From contig NZ_KB899252.1 in NCBI RefSeq assembly GCF_000378105.1, positions 62,001 to 126,000 on the forward strand: 64,000 nt of DNA, read 5' to 3'. The translations under genes and the position numbers were made by a program. Below are positions 35,101 through 44,500 of the stretch, piece by piece; position 1 is the stretch's first letter; each line of letters starts with the position of its first letter. The stretch comes from Rubritalea marina DSM 17716. GTDB taxonomy: Bacteria > Verrucomicrobiota > Verrucomicrobiia > Verrucomicrobiales > Akkermansiaceae. A model generated the notes under the pieces. The model worked only from the letters and a program-made list of their open reading frames with translations. It ran no database searches and was not told where the DNA came from.

Positions 35101-35305
35101 AATCCCCTGCTCTGAAGAACACAGTGAGACTATCTTGCCGTTTTTCACCAAGCGCGGCCTCAACCTCGATAGCAGGAAACGCAAAGCCAATGCTCCACAC
35201 GGCACCTCATGCCCACCTGTAGACCACCAACTGCTCAACCGCTATTTCGAGTACTTCCAAGACATCAACTTCATCTCAAACCCAAATCAAAAATCAAAAG
35301 CCTAA
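32132..35305 (+). CDS. FAAL-like ligase, acyl carrier and thioester reductase fusion
   Basis: 1057 residues with three domains. Residues 1-~545 are a second FAAL-type adenylation domain (YTSGSTGSPKGVPITHEML, WLPNCHIAGFYM, YYGMTETLCTSV, YFRTGDLGFMMDGELFITGR, RTSSGKIKR). Residues ~570-650 form a carrier protein with phosphopantetheine Ser601 in NSLGLDSVQL. Residues ~680-1050 form a short-chain-dehydrogenase-type thioester reductase: ITGATGFLGSYL (NADPH-binding), HYVSTVAVF and YAKTKWVSEKI (catalytic Tyr-Lys). This adenylation-carrier-reductase order is that of carboxylic acid reductases: an acid is activated, loaded and released as aldehyde (or alcohol after a second reduction). The next gene starts 13 bp later. 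Confidence 0.9.
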   Translation: MQFNSLVDAYLHHAKQTPNNVAFRYFSQHLKEEIILTYVELIDQSKRFANKLSQIAKAGDRVLIPSPTHEAFMPSVIACWMLDLTPVPSYPPKNESDRTELKRLAHIIQSASPSIILGPAETLTQLQPITGGSTCLSYEQLALSPIATNNFSATAATSPSPALLLYTSGSTGSPKGVPITHEMLVSNYSQFIIQQNITQKDKTVVWLPNCHIAGFYMRSILSLVGGETIVYQAADFIMKPLTWLQLISDHKATLSAAPNFAYELIAASSISEELDLSSWRMAISGGEVISSNTVARFLSALEKLKLPQHCFTPYYGMTETLCTSVQDSEHPPKLAQLSREKLLENIVELHEEVSEDSIAFLSNGKLLGGTKLQIVNPNTEEPTLDGHIGEITLQGDSITSGYWNLSHSDTQTSDGYFRTGDLGFMMDGELFITGRLKELIIVRGKNYYPQDIEQSLLSEYMEHAIAALAAYEVDDNGRAALGISVQIDEQSELATSQQIEQGIVQLISSAFGIRPLVKIWQYSQMPRTSSGKIKRAACAKNHQDDLSLIDRHDAAAPEALTNLAPHQDTLETLKQHIAELLALPAEVLGDHHAINSLGLDSVQLVQLASKLSQSLEHQSAIDLSIFYQDISIEDLATLLDCPPSNGAHKLEYTEELAKLSRLCASYQKAELAKFGKGIFITGATGFLGSYLLRDLLQNTEQQIYCLVRASDPTAGMQRIIQSLSQITEWETQKHHWSDRIQVLCGSLDAPYFGLNAETFSSLTEQISSIYHNGANVNFVAPYSQLYQVNVASNHTIIELALAAGNIPIHYVSTVAVFNSPDRDQFPTIREEDFLPSPDRIFSGYAKTKWVSEKIYQHAESLGMQVAVYRPALVMGDSQTGFCHTDDFLCRFIKGCIDLGHFPKLDLHIDMTPVDYVSQQIIDLSLDRRSIGQQFHILNDNPITLPDLVDWLTRQGHSLELMDSDQWHQKLSSELPTWNALYPVYPFLLEQIPCSEEHSETILPFFTKRGLNLDSRKRKANAPHGTSCPPVDHQLLNRYFEYFQDINFISNPNQKSKA

Positions 35306-35317
35306 ACCCTAACTATT

Positions 35318-38300
35318 ATGAACAAATTATCACTCAACGAAATCCGCAACTGGGTCACCAACTACATTGCTGAAACCCTCCTCGAAGAACCCGAAGACAT
35401 CCACCTTTCTCAATCACTCGATGATCTAGCTCTCGACTCGATGAGCGTGGTGCGCATGGCTGGAGAACTCGAAGAACTCCTCGGCGGCGTCGAGGTAGAA
35501 GCATCATTGATGTACGAATATGACAGCCTCGATACACTGTGCGAACAGCTCGAAATCATGCATGCTGGTCAGCTTTCTCGAAACCAAGAGAAAGGAACTC
35601 CGCTACACTGCACCATCTGCGCCAGCTTCACCGCTGAGCCCGTAGAGGAATCGGTCAAATACGCACTCAGCAAACTTGGATTTAGCCCACAGCTCACCTT
35701 CTCACCCTACAATCAGGTCTTCCAAGAATTACTCAACCCACAGAGCACCCTCGCGAAATCTAGAGACGACATCGCAGTGCTGATGATCCGCATCGAAGAT
35801 TGGTTCCGCTTCGAGGCTGAAGCCGTTGCTCCGAACAAAGCTGAAGCAACAGTCCAGGAATTCATCCAAGCACTCTCTTACTTTGCCCAACAAGTATCAG
35901 GAAAACTCATCTTAGCACTTTGTCCACACACCGCCGACCGTGTCCGCCACCTCGGCCTAGCAGACTTCCTAGGTAAATGGGATCAAGAGATCTTAGACTC
36001 TCTAGCCATCCTCCCCAATGTGCAAGCACTCGACCTTCGAAATCTAGACACCCGCTACGAGCTCCGCAAGGTCTACGACAGCGCGCGCGACCAGATTGGC
36101 CATATTCCCTTCTCACCAGAATTCTACACCGCAGCGGGCTTGGACCTCTGCAGAACCATGAACACCTTGATACAGACCACCCCCAAGGTGCTCGTAGTCG
36201 ACTGCGACAACACTCTCTGGGGAGGAGTCGTTGGCGAAGACGGCCCCAATGGAATTTCCCTAAGGCAAGGCTTCAAAGCGTTCCAAGAATTTCTCATCAG
36301 GCAGCAACAACAAGGAAAGCTAATCTGCCTCGCGAGTAAAAATAATGAAGCCGATGTCTGGTCAGTATTTGATCAGAACTCGGAGATGTTACTCACTCGC
36401 GAACACATCGTAGCAAGCAAGATCAACTGGAATCGTAAATCTCAAAACATCCTAGAACTTGCCGATGAGCTGCAGCTGGGCGTGGACAGCTTCATCTTTA
36501 TCGATGACAACCCCGCCGAGTGTGAAGAGGTAAGCTCCGCCCTACCCAATGTCCGCTGCATCCTCTTCCCAAATGACGAAAAAAACGCTCAAAGCTTCTT
36601 TTCTAACCATTGGAGTTTCGATCAAGCCGCAATCACTCAAGAGGATAGCAAGCGCACGCAAATGTATCGCGAAAACCAACAGCGCAGCCAAGCTCAAGGT
36701 GCTTCAAAAAGCTATGAAACCTTCCTTGCTGAGCTCGCAGTGCACACTGAGATCTCACCCCTCAATGACGCAGACATCGTTCGTGCGGCCCAACTCACCA
36801 TGCGCACCAACCAATTCAACTCCACCACCCTCCGCATGTCTGAAAATGAAATCCGCGAGTACACCAAAACGGATGGGCAGTGGATCCACACTGTCAAAGT
36901 CAGCGATCGCTTCGGCGACTACGGCTTCGTGGGCATGCTGCTCTGCAAGGTGGAGGACAAGACTCTGGTCGTCGATGGCTTCATGATGAGCTGCCGCGTT
37001 CTGGCGAAACAAGTCGAACAAGACATGCTATCCCATACTCAAACACTTGCAGAAGAGCATGACCTTCACTCTGTGTCACTACGCTTCAAAGCCAGCGAGC
37101 GCAACCAACCAATCAAAATCTACTTTGATAGCCTCGATCACATCTACCAAGAACTAGATGGCGACCTCTTGGCTTTAAACATCCCAATCAACGACATCCC
37201 GGCTGCGATCAAACGCTCCACCAAACAACGCGTTACCGAAGCTGACACTGCGACTCCGGCATCCGGAAAACCTACAAACACCCAGAGCAGCTCTTTGGCA
37301 GCGCACCACGCGCATACCGAGCTAGCCAAGCTACAAGGCGACATCGATCGATTCATCACCGAAATCCGCGCTGGCCAGAAAATGAAGCGTGGTAAAATGA
37401 AGACAGAATTCATCGCCCCACGCACCTCATGGCAGAAGAAAATTGCTTCCATCTGGTCCGATATCCTTGGCGTCGACCGCGTCGGCATCTACGATAGCTT
37501 CTTTGACCTCGGTGGCGACTCGATCCGCGCAGCCGAAGCATTCTCTCGTATGTGGGAGCTCGGAGTCCCAGATTCCATCTCACTCATCAACATCCCTGAA
37601 CCAACCGTGGCCATGCTCTGTCAGGCAATTGAAGATGTGAAAGCCGGTCGTGAGCCCACCCTCATCTCCGATGTCTTCTCCCTCGCTGAGGAAGCCCAAG
37701 TAGCTGAAGACATTCGCAACGAAGACTTCGATATTCACAGCTATGACACCCCCATGGATCAGGTCTTCCTCACCGGTGGCACAGGCTATGTAGGCGCCTT
37801 CCTCATTGCGGAAATCATGGTACAAACAGATGCTCAAGTAATCTGTTTGGTGCGTGGAGCCACCGCCGAGGAAGGCAAAGAAAGAATCAAGCGCAACATG
37901 GCCAAATACCACCTGTGGGAAGAAAGCTATGAAGCACGCGTTGAAGTCATGCTTGGCGAACTCACTGAACCATTCCTTGGATTAGGAGAGGAGCCTTTTT
38001 TCGCTCTAGCAAAGCGTATCGACACCATTTTCCATAGTGGCGCTTGGGTGAATTTCGTCTACCCTTACGACAAACTCAAGCCAGCTCACATTGACGCCAC
38101 GGAAACCGTGATGCGCCTCGCCACATCGGATAAAGGGAAGCCAATTGCTTTCCACTTCATCTCCACCCTCGGCGTCATCATGTCCACAGGATACAGCGAT
38201 GAAGACGTGGTGATGGAAGACGCGCCACTCGAACACATCGAAGGACTTCTCAATGGATACGAGCAAGCAAAACATGTGGCGGATAAGATGGCCTACATCG

Positions 38301-38890
38301 GCATGACCGAACGCAACATACCCACTGCGATCTACCGCCCTGGCATGGTTGGTGGCGTAAGCACCACCGGTGAGTATCACAAGACTGATGAGTTCCTCTC
38401 CTCCTTCTATAAAGGGTGTCTGCAGTTAGGAAGCTGGCCCCTGCTAAATACCACCTGGGAGGTAGTGCCAGTGGATTTCATCACCAAGGCAATCGTGCAT
38501 GGCACCAAAGACCCCAAAAACCTCAATCACGCATACTTCACCCTGCACCCTGAACCCACGATGGTCGAAGAATATGTCCGTTTCTTCCAAGACTACGGAT
38601 ACCCTGTGCGCGCCCTCTCATGGGATGTGTGGAAGCGCGAGCTCATCAGCCAAGGTGCCACCAAGCTTCGAGACAATGCTCTATTCCCATTTGTCGACTT
38701 CATCCGCGCACTCGACACCGAGCAAGTTCGCTTCCCCGCCACCGACCGTAGTAACTTCAAGCGCCTCGTCGAGGCTGCGGGAGTCGATGTCCCATCGCAA
38801 ACAGAAATCATGCGTCGCTACCTCGAATTCTTCATCCAACAAGGATTTGTCGAGGCCCCATCACAAACACTAACAACATCTAACTTATAA
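35318..38890 (+). CDS. ACP-FkbH-GNAT-ACP-thioester reductase megaenzyme
   Basis: 1190 residues. Order: carrier 1 (1-80, Ser41 in LALDSMSVV); FkbH-type region with an N-terminal companion domain (~95-285: SFTAEPVEESVKYALSKLGF, SPYNQVFQELLNP) and a HAD phosphatase core (~290-410: VVDCDNTLWGG at 294-304, FIFIDDNPAEC); GNAT-like segment (~460-640: MRTNQFNSTTLRM, SDRFGDYGFVG); carrier 2 (~700-780, Ser735 in LGGDSIRAA); thioester reductase (~810-1190: LTGGTGYVGAFL, YEQAKHVADKM). FkbH proteins load glyceryl from 1,3-bisphosphoglycerate onto a carrier. Here both carriers and a reductive release domain are fused to it. No adenylation or condensing domain is present. Loading of a glyceryl unit is inference from family. 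Confidence 0.88.
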   Translation: MNKLSLNEIRNWVTNYIAETLLEEPEDIHLSQSLDDLALDSMSVVRMAGELEELLGGVEVEASLMYEYDSLDTLCEQLEIMHAGQLSRNQEKGTPLHCTICASFTAEPVEESVKYALSKLGFSPQLTFSPYNQVFQELLNPQSTLAKSRDDIAVLMIRIEDWFRFEAEAVAPNKAEATVQEFIQALSYFAQQVSGKLILALCPHTADRVRHLGLADFLGKWDQEILDSLAILPNVQALDLRNLDTRYELRKVYDSARDQIGHIPFSPEFYTAAGLDLCRTMNTLIQTTPKVLVVDCDNTLWGGVVGEDGPNGISLRQGFKAFQEFLIRQQQQGKLICLASKNNEADVWSVFDQNSEMLLTREHIVASKINWNRKSQNILELADELQLGVDSFIFIDDNPAECEEVSSALPNVRCILFPNDEKNAQSFFSNHWSFDQAAITQEDSKRTQMYRENQQRSQAQGASKSYETFLAELAVHTEISPLNDADIVRAAQLTMRTNQFNSTTLRMSENEIREYTKTDGQWIHTVKVSDRFGDYGFVGMLLCKVEDKTLVVDGFMMSCRVLAKQVEQDMLSHTQTLAEEHDLHSVSLRFKASERNQPIKIYFDSLDHIYQELDGDLLALNIPINDIPAAIKRSTKQRVTEADTATPASGKPTNTQSSSLAAHHAHTELAKLQGDIDRFITEIRAGQKMKRGKMKTEFIAPRTSWQKKIASIWSDILGVDRVGIYDSFFDLGGDSIRAAEAFSRMWELGVPDSISLINIPEPTVAMLCQAIEDVKAGREPTLISDVFSLAEEAQVAEDIRNEDFDIHSYDTPMDQVFLTGGTGYVGAFLIAEIMVQTDAQVICLVRGATAEEGKERIKRNMAKYHLWEESYEARVEVMLGELTEPFLGLGEEPFFALAKRIDTIFHSGAWVNFVYPYDKLKPAHIDATETVMRLATSDKGKPIAFHFISTLGVIMSTGYSDEDVVMEDAPLEHIEGLLNGYEQAKHVADKMAYIGMTERNIPTAIYRPGMVGGVSTTGEYHKTDEFLSSFYKGCLQLGSWPLLNTTWEVVPVDFITKAIVHGTKDPKNLNHAYFTLHPEPTMVEEYVRFFQDYGYPVRALSWDVWKRELISQGATKLRDNALFPFVDFIRALDTEQVRFPATDRSNFKRLVEAAGVDVPSQTEIMRRYLEFFIQQGFVEAPSQTLTTSNL

Positions 38891-38898
38891 TAACACCC

Positions 38899-39915
38899 AT
38901 GGACAATTCATTAAAATTTGACGCCACTCAAACTGGGTTTTCAGAGTCATTCTATGTACTTTGGAACGACCCAGAGCAGCAACTCTCAATGATCGTACGC
39001 TACGTGCTATTCAACGGTCCCACCGAGGAAACGAAAATCGCTCAAGTTTGGGCCTGGTTCAGAGACCGCAGCCCTGAAGGCAAGGCAGACTTTGCCATCA
39101 AACAAAGCTTCCCTCTCGCCGCTGCACAGTTCGATCAAGGTGAAGAAGGGCTCAATATCGCGCACTCTGGGATCACTCCAGAACGCTGCTGGGGAGAGGT
39201 CAGTAATGGAGAGAACACTCTCCAGTGGGACTTCGAAATGGATGCTTCCACATGCATCGCCGTCGACCGACTCGCCGACGTCTACGATAGCCCTCTATTT
39301 CCAAAGTTCTACTCCCCAGCGTGCAAGCATGCGCTCACCGGCTCGGTCACACTCGACCAACAACAGTACAGTCTCGAACAAGTAGCCGCAAGCGATGGTC
39401 ATTATTGGAATGTACACAACATGCACAGCTGGAGCTGGTGCAATGCCGTTCAGTTCCAAAACAACCCAGACTTCTTATTTGAGGGGATTGGCTTCCATCT
39501 GAATGATTGGGGGCAGCCCTCCGTCTGGCTCACGATTGAATGGAATGGTCAGCGCTACAACTCCAACCTCATTGATGCGATGTACCACAATCGACAACTC
39601 AACAGTTCACTAGATAGCTGGGAGTTTCGTATGGAAAGAAATGAGATCAAATTCGAAGGGACGGTCACCGCCAAAGCGGAAGACATGATACTCATCACCC
39701 ATCCACTCCCTGATGGTTCCTCGCTTTACACGCACATTTCCTACAACGCCGACCTCGTCATCCACGTGTTCGAAAAGCGTGAAGGCGAATGGGTCAAGGT
39801 AGACACCGCCATCGCCACCGACACCGCCTCCTTCGAAGTCACCAAGACTGAGCGCAACCCTCACGTGACTAGGGAATTCACAGAAATCGCCGCTGTCATC
39901 AAAGAAACGGTCTAA
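38899..39915 (+). CDS. Calycin-like (AttH/CrtC, tocopherol-cyclase-fold) protein
   Basis: 338 residues without a signal peptide. Beta-strand-rich, with features of the AttH/CrtC calycin superfamily: WAWFRDRSPEGKADFAIKQS, the GHYWNVHNMHSWSWCNAVQF segment (about residues 165-184) in which the HxWSW pattern is typical, and a second beta domain from GIGFHLNDWGQPSVWLTIEW onward. CrtC members hydrate isoprenoid double bonds; AttH-like members have been linked to lipid metabolism. In this cluster it could hydrate, cyclise or simply bind a lipid intermediate. It starts 9 bp after the megaenzyme. Fold is a moderate-confidence call; the reaction is unknown. Confidence 0.6.
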   Translation: MDNSLKFDATQTGFSESFYVLWNDPEQQLSMIVRYVLFNGPTEETKIAQVWAWFRDRSPEGKADFAIKQSFPLAAAQFDQGEEGLNIAHSGITPERCWGEVSNGENTLQWDFEMDASTCIAVDRLADVYDSPLFPKFYSPACKHALTGSVTLDQQQYSLEQVAASDGHYWNVHNMHSWSWCNAVQFQNNPDFLFEGIGFHLNDWGQPSVWLTIEWNGQRYNSNLIDAMYHNRQLNSSLDSWEFRMERNEIKFEGTVTAKAEDMILITHPLPDGSSLYTHISYNADLVIHVFEKREGEWVKVDTAIATDTASFEVTKTERNPHVTREFTEIAAVIKETV

Positions 39916-39964
39916 CCATAGTTCCTACTCGAGCTCGGTGACGAGCTTTGATACATCTATATAT

Positions 39965-40375
39965 ATGCTAACAGACGAATCACTTTCACCACGACAACTG
40001 GCAGAATACATTTACCAATCCTACCAACTCCAAGACTTCTCTCGTTTCGACGAGATCATGACGGAGGACTGTAGCTGGATCATTCCCGGCAACAAAGAAC
40101 TCCTACCATGGGCTGGAGAATTTGTTCACATGGAGATGTTGGATTTCCTCAACATCATCAAAGAGCACCTTGATTTTGAATACTTTACCCCACTGAGATA
40201 CCATGTGGATGGCGAAACCGTCATCGCCGAAGTGGAGGAAAAATTCACCGTAATCAACACTGGCCAAACCGTGGTCAACAAGCTTGTTGCCATCTTTGAA
40301 ACGAAACAGGGAAAGCTCAAAAAATACACTGAGTATTCAGACACTGGCTTGCTCGAACGTGCCGTCAACGCATAA
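39965..40375 (+). CDS. SnoaL-like / NTF2-fold protein
   Basis: 136 residues from the ATG at 39965 (an in-frame GTG at 39938 would add nine residues). It follows the NTF2/SnoaL pattern: an N-terminal helix (AEYIYQSYQLQDFSRFDEIM), TEDCSWIIPGNKELLPWAG, then beta strands (VIAEVEEKFTVINTG, VNKLVAIFETKQGKLKKYTE). Family members are small cyclases, isomerases or dehydratases, or non-catalytic binding domains, common in polyketide clusters. The Asp/His pair needed for SnoaL cyclisation is not certain here. It probably tailors the product of the megaenzymes. Confidence 0.75.
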   Translation: MLTDESLSPRQLAEYIYQSYQLQDFSRFDEIMTEDCSWIIPGNKELLPWAGEFVHMEMLDFLNIIKEHLDFEYFTPLRYHVDGETVIAEVEEKFTVINTGQTVVNKLVAIFETKQGKLKKYTEYSDTGLLERAVNA

Positions 40376-40406
40376 AAATCACTCGCGGGACACCCTCGTA
40401 AGACTC

Positions 40407-41108
40407 ATGCCCATGGACCACATCGAAGTCATCTACTTCCACAAAGACCAGATCAGCTGCGATGTGGATGCCATGGTGCACACACTCACGCCCCAAGAGT
40501 TCGAGCGCCACGAGCGCCTTGCATTCCCCCACCTCAAGCGAGATTGGATCCTCTCGAGAGGTGGTCTCAGGATCCTGCTTGGCAATATTTTGGCACAAGA
40601 TCCTGCTAGCCTGCACTTCGAAAAAAACCGCTATTCCAAGCCCCGCCTCAAAGGAAGCGAGCTGCAATTCAACGTCAGTCACTCTGGGGACTACATTGTC
40701 TACGCATTCACACAGCATCGAGAGCTCGGCATCGACATCGAAAAAACGACCCCAAACTTCGCAAGCCACCGGCTCGCTACTCGGTACTTTTCTGAGGCTG
40801 AATGCCAATCCCTGAACAACCTTACAGAAAAAGAATTTAGCCGTGCATTCTATGCCATTTGGAGTCGCAAGGAAGCGTATATTAAAGCCATCGGCATGGG
40901 GCTATCTGCCGACCTCAAAGCCTTTTCGGTCGACCACCAATCCAGCCGACAAAGCTTTGAATCCCCAACACTATGCATGGAAGCACTGCATCTAGCAGAG
41001 GGATACGCCTCCGCCATCTGCTATCATGGTGAGACGCAGCTCCCAATCACTATTCGCAAACTCACCAGCTTGGCCGCACCAATGCTCAGGACCGCATCAC
41101 TCACCTAG
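40407..41108 (+). CDS. 4'-phosphopantetheinyl transferase (Sfp type)
   Basis: 233 residues from the ATG at 40407 (MPMDHIEVIYFHKDQIS); the frame is open upstream but there overlaps the SnoaL-like gene. Sfp motifs are all present: LQFNVSHSGDYIVYAF (about residues 87-102), ELGIDIEKT (Mg ligands) and FYAIWSRKEAYIKAIGMGL. It transfers phosphopantetheine from CoA to the carrier Ser, here probably Ser601 of the first megaenzyme and Ser41/Ser735 of the second. Its place at the cluster end supports dedicated activation. Converges on the DUF1653 gene with a 12-bp overlap. Confidence 0.92.
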   Translation: MPMDHIEVIYFHKDQISCDVDAMVHTLTPQEFERHERLAFPHLKRDWILSRGGLRILLGNILAQDPASLHFEKNRYSKPRLKGSELQFNVSHSGDYIVYAFTQHRELGIDIEKTTPNFASHRLATRYFSEAECQSLNNLTEKEFSRAFYAIWSRKEAYIKAIGMGLSADLKAFSVDHQSSRQSFESPTLCMEALHLAEGYASAICYHGETQLPITIRKLTSLAAPMLRTASLT

Positions 41109-41309
41109 ATATTTGAAGCGGTCGAAGACCTTACCATCGCGTTCTACTTGCTCAAAGAACATGGCTGCGGGCCGCACCCACAAGCCACCTTCCTCATACA
41201 GAGGTTTGTAAATAACCTGAATTTCGTCCGTCTCACTACAACGCGCCACATCAATGAGCTCGTACTCTGAACCCTTGAAATGACGGTACTTCCCTTTGCG
41301 GATTTCCAT
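41097..41309 (-). CDS. DUF1653 domain protein
   Basis: 70 residues, full length for the family. The pattern GKYRHFKGSEYELIDVARC, then SETDEIQVIYKPLYEEGGLW and VRPAAMFFEQVERDG, matches DUF1653, a small protein widespread in bacteria with unknown role. There is no signal peptide. The end overlaps the convergent PPTase gene by 12 bp, so it belongs to a separate unit. Function unknown. Confidence 0.85.
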   Translation of the reverse strand: MEIRKGKYRHFKGSEYELIDVARCSETDEIQVIYKPLYEEGGLWVRPAAMFFEQVERDGKVFDRFKYLGE

Positions 41310-41532
41310 GACGACGGATACTGTAGCCTAGCCCTCCAGGAATCAAGCCTGCTCGAAGGCGATTTCTTAGGAAATACTTGTCACTTCCTCGTTGAGCTAC
41401 GTTCAAGTTTGAATCCAACATCCCAATTAGCTGCGAATTCTTGTAGCCAATTGCTTAGACCGATGCTGAAATGCGCTCAGTCCCAAGAAGCCATTCATTC
41501 GCTTGAAACAAGGAAGCTCACACAATCCAGGA

Positions 41533-44500
41533 ATGCAGCAAACGCTGGCGATCGGGATCCCGACCCCGCTCAAGTCAGAGGGATCAGTGTGTCCTGTGCT
41601 CGGTCCTGTAAGCCCAGCAGCACACGCATTTGCCCTGAGCTTATTGCTGCGCCAGCATCACACATCCCAGCCAGGTGCGCGTCTTTGGCTGCTGTCCTCA
41701 CTCCCGCGCCACAATGAACGCATCGCCGGTGAACTCAAACTTTGGTCCACCATGGCCACGGTGCTGAGCCAAATCACCCAAGCCAACTCAAACAGCGAAA
41801 TCGCCGACCCAGAAGCTCAGGCTGAACGGATCGCCCAACTTCATAAACTTAGCCATCCGGCGGCAACTGATGCTGCCGAATTAGTCATCCTATCACCCGA
41901 GTCACTCGACGACGCCTGCGCAGCTCCGCAGGCCCTCAACGACTCACGAATCGAAGTGCGACTCGGCGAGGAACTAGAGATCGATCCCTTCATGCAAAAG
42001 CTCGATTCCTTGGGTTTTGAACGCGTCCCACAAATCCACAGCCGTGGTCAGTTCGCGCTGCGAGGTGGCATCCTCGATGTCTACACTTGGCAAAACCCCG
42101 AGCCCATCCGCATCGAACTCTTCGACATCGAAGTCGATTCGATCCGCAGCTTCGACCTCGACACCCAAAGCTCCCTCAAAAAGCTTCCTTCCGTAGAGCT
42201 TGCGATCAATGAAGCTGCCAAGGAATCCATCCTCGCTGACTTTATAGCCGAGGGCGATCTGGTAGTCAGCCTCGGAGAGGTAGCCCACGAGCGCGCCCAC
42301 ATCCACCTCTCCGACTCGGCTCCAGAGCTCGCCGACGGCAGTCAGAACTTCGAATCCGCGATGTACGGCAGCCCTCTAGGTAGCTTCGAGGCTGGAGACT
42401 TTGTGCTGCAGGAATCCAAACGCCAACAATGCATCAATCAAGTCAAAGAATGGCACGCAGAGGGGTGGTCCGTACACATTGTCTTCGGCAACAAGGGCGA
42501 ACAAGAACGTTTCGATGAACTAATGGCTGACACTCAGTCGGCCCCGCTACAGGCAGCGATAGGTCGACTATCGCAAGGCTTCACCGTCCCCGGGGCAAAG
42601 CTCGCCATCCTCTCCTCAGCCGAGCTCTTCGGTCGCTATCAAAACCAGCACAGTAAGCGCGCCAATAAGCTCGACCACCAACGCCGTGCTCGCGCTCAAA
42701 CCAACATTGAAGACATCAACGAGGATGATCTCGTGGTTCACAGTGAGTACGGGATCGGCCGCTTCGATGGAATCGAAACCAATGAAGATGGCGAAGAAGA
42801 AATCCACATTGCCTACCGTGACGGCGCAGTCCTATCGGTTCCGATCGATCAATCACACCTGCTGGCTCGCTACGTTGGCATGGGCGGAAAAACGCCACAA
42901 CTCTCTAAACTGGGCGACGCAAAGTGGGCCAAATCCCGCAAAGCCGCTGAAAAGTCGATCCTCGACTACGCCGCGCAACTCCTGAAGATTCAAGCCGAGC
43001 GACACACCCAGAAATCTCAAGCGCACCCACCAGATAGCAAATGGATGTGGGAATTCGAACATTCCTTTCCATTCACCGAAACCCCTGGACAACTAGAAGC
43101 CATTGAAGACACCAAGGCTGACATGGAATCCGAGAAGCCGATGGATCGCTTAATTTGCGGCGACGTTGGCTTTGGGAAAACCGAGGTAGCGATCCGCGCA
43201 GCCTTCAAAGCTGTTACAGGAGGCAAGCAAGCCTGCCTCATGGCTCCCACCACCGTGCTCGCGGAACAACACTGGCGCACCTTCAAACAACGGATGTCAG
43301 AGTACCCGATCCGTATCGAATTGCTCAATCGTTTCCGCAAACCCGCAGAAATCCGAAAGACCATTCAGGGGCTCGCAGATGGTTCGGTCGATATCGTCAT
43401 CGGCACCCACCGCCTCGTCTCCAACGACATCACATTCAACAAGCTCGGAGTCGCCATCGTTGATGAAGAACAACGCTTCGGCGTGCGACATAAAGAAAAA
43501 TTCAAAGAACGCATGCGCGGTATCGACATGCTGACTCTCTCAGCCACCCCCATCCCTCGCACCCTCTACCTCTCGCTGATGGGAGCGCGTGACATGTCCA
43601 CCATCGACACCCCACCACCAAACAAAGTGCCGGTGCAAACCTCCATCTGTAGCTACGACGAACGCATCATCCGCGAATCTATCCAGCGCGAGCTCAAGCG
43701 TGGCGGACAGGTCTTCTTTCTCCACAATCGCGTGCAAACGATCGAGTTGATGCAGCGCAAGATCCTCGACCTCGTCCCAGAGGCCAAGGTCGCCATCGGC
43801 CATGGTCAGATGGAAAAAGACGAACTTGAACTCGTCATGCGCGGCTTTGTCAATGGCGAGTCCGACGTGCTACTCGCCACTACCATCATCGAATCCGGTA
43901 TCGACATCCCGAATGCCAATACCATCCTCATCGACCGAGCCGACCGCTTCGGCCTATCCGACCTCTACCAGCTTCGTGGGCGCGTCGGACGCGCCGGAGA
44001 GAAAGCCTACGCGATTCTGCTCCTGCCTCGCGAGATGGTCACCACCGGTGATGCAAGAAAACGCATCAACGCGATCAAACAATACACAGCCCTTGGATCT
44101 GGATTTAAAATCGCCATGCGCGACCTCGAAATTCGCGGAGCTGGCAACCTACTAGGCACCAAGCAGTCTGGCCACATCGCCGCTGTAGGCTTTGACCTAT
44201 ACTGCCAGCTCCTACGACAATCGATCGACCGCCTCAATGGCAAGATTGTACACTCAAGGATCGACGTCACACTGCGTGCCGACTTCCTCAGTTTCAATGA
44301 AAGCTCATTTGGTCAGTCCCACAACCACGACTCCCTCGCCTGCTTTATCCCGGCGCGCTTCATGACCGAAGCCACCATGCGCATCCGTGCCTACAAGCAA
44401 CTCGCTGAAGCAAATAGCTCACGTGAGATCAAACAAATCGAACGCGACTGGCGCGACCAATTCGGCATGCTTCCTGAACCAGTCGTCAACTTACTGAACG

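Noticed and set aside
30308-41108. Cluster as a classical NRPS, siderophore or polyketide system
   Set aside because: No condensation, ketosynthase, acyltransferase or thioesterase motif was found; the adenylation domains are of FAAL type, not amino-acid-specific.
42616-43803. Long antisense reading frames within mfd
   Set aside because: They lie opposite a well-conserved gene and show no family motif; they follow from codon bias of the coding strand.
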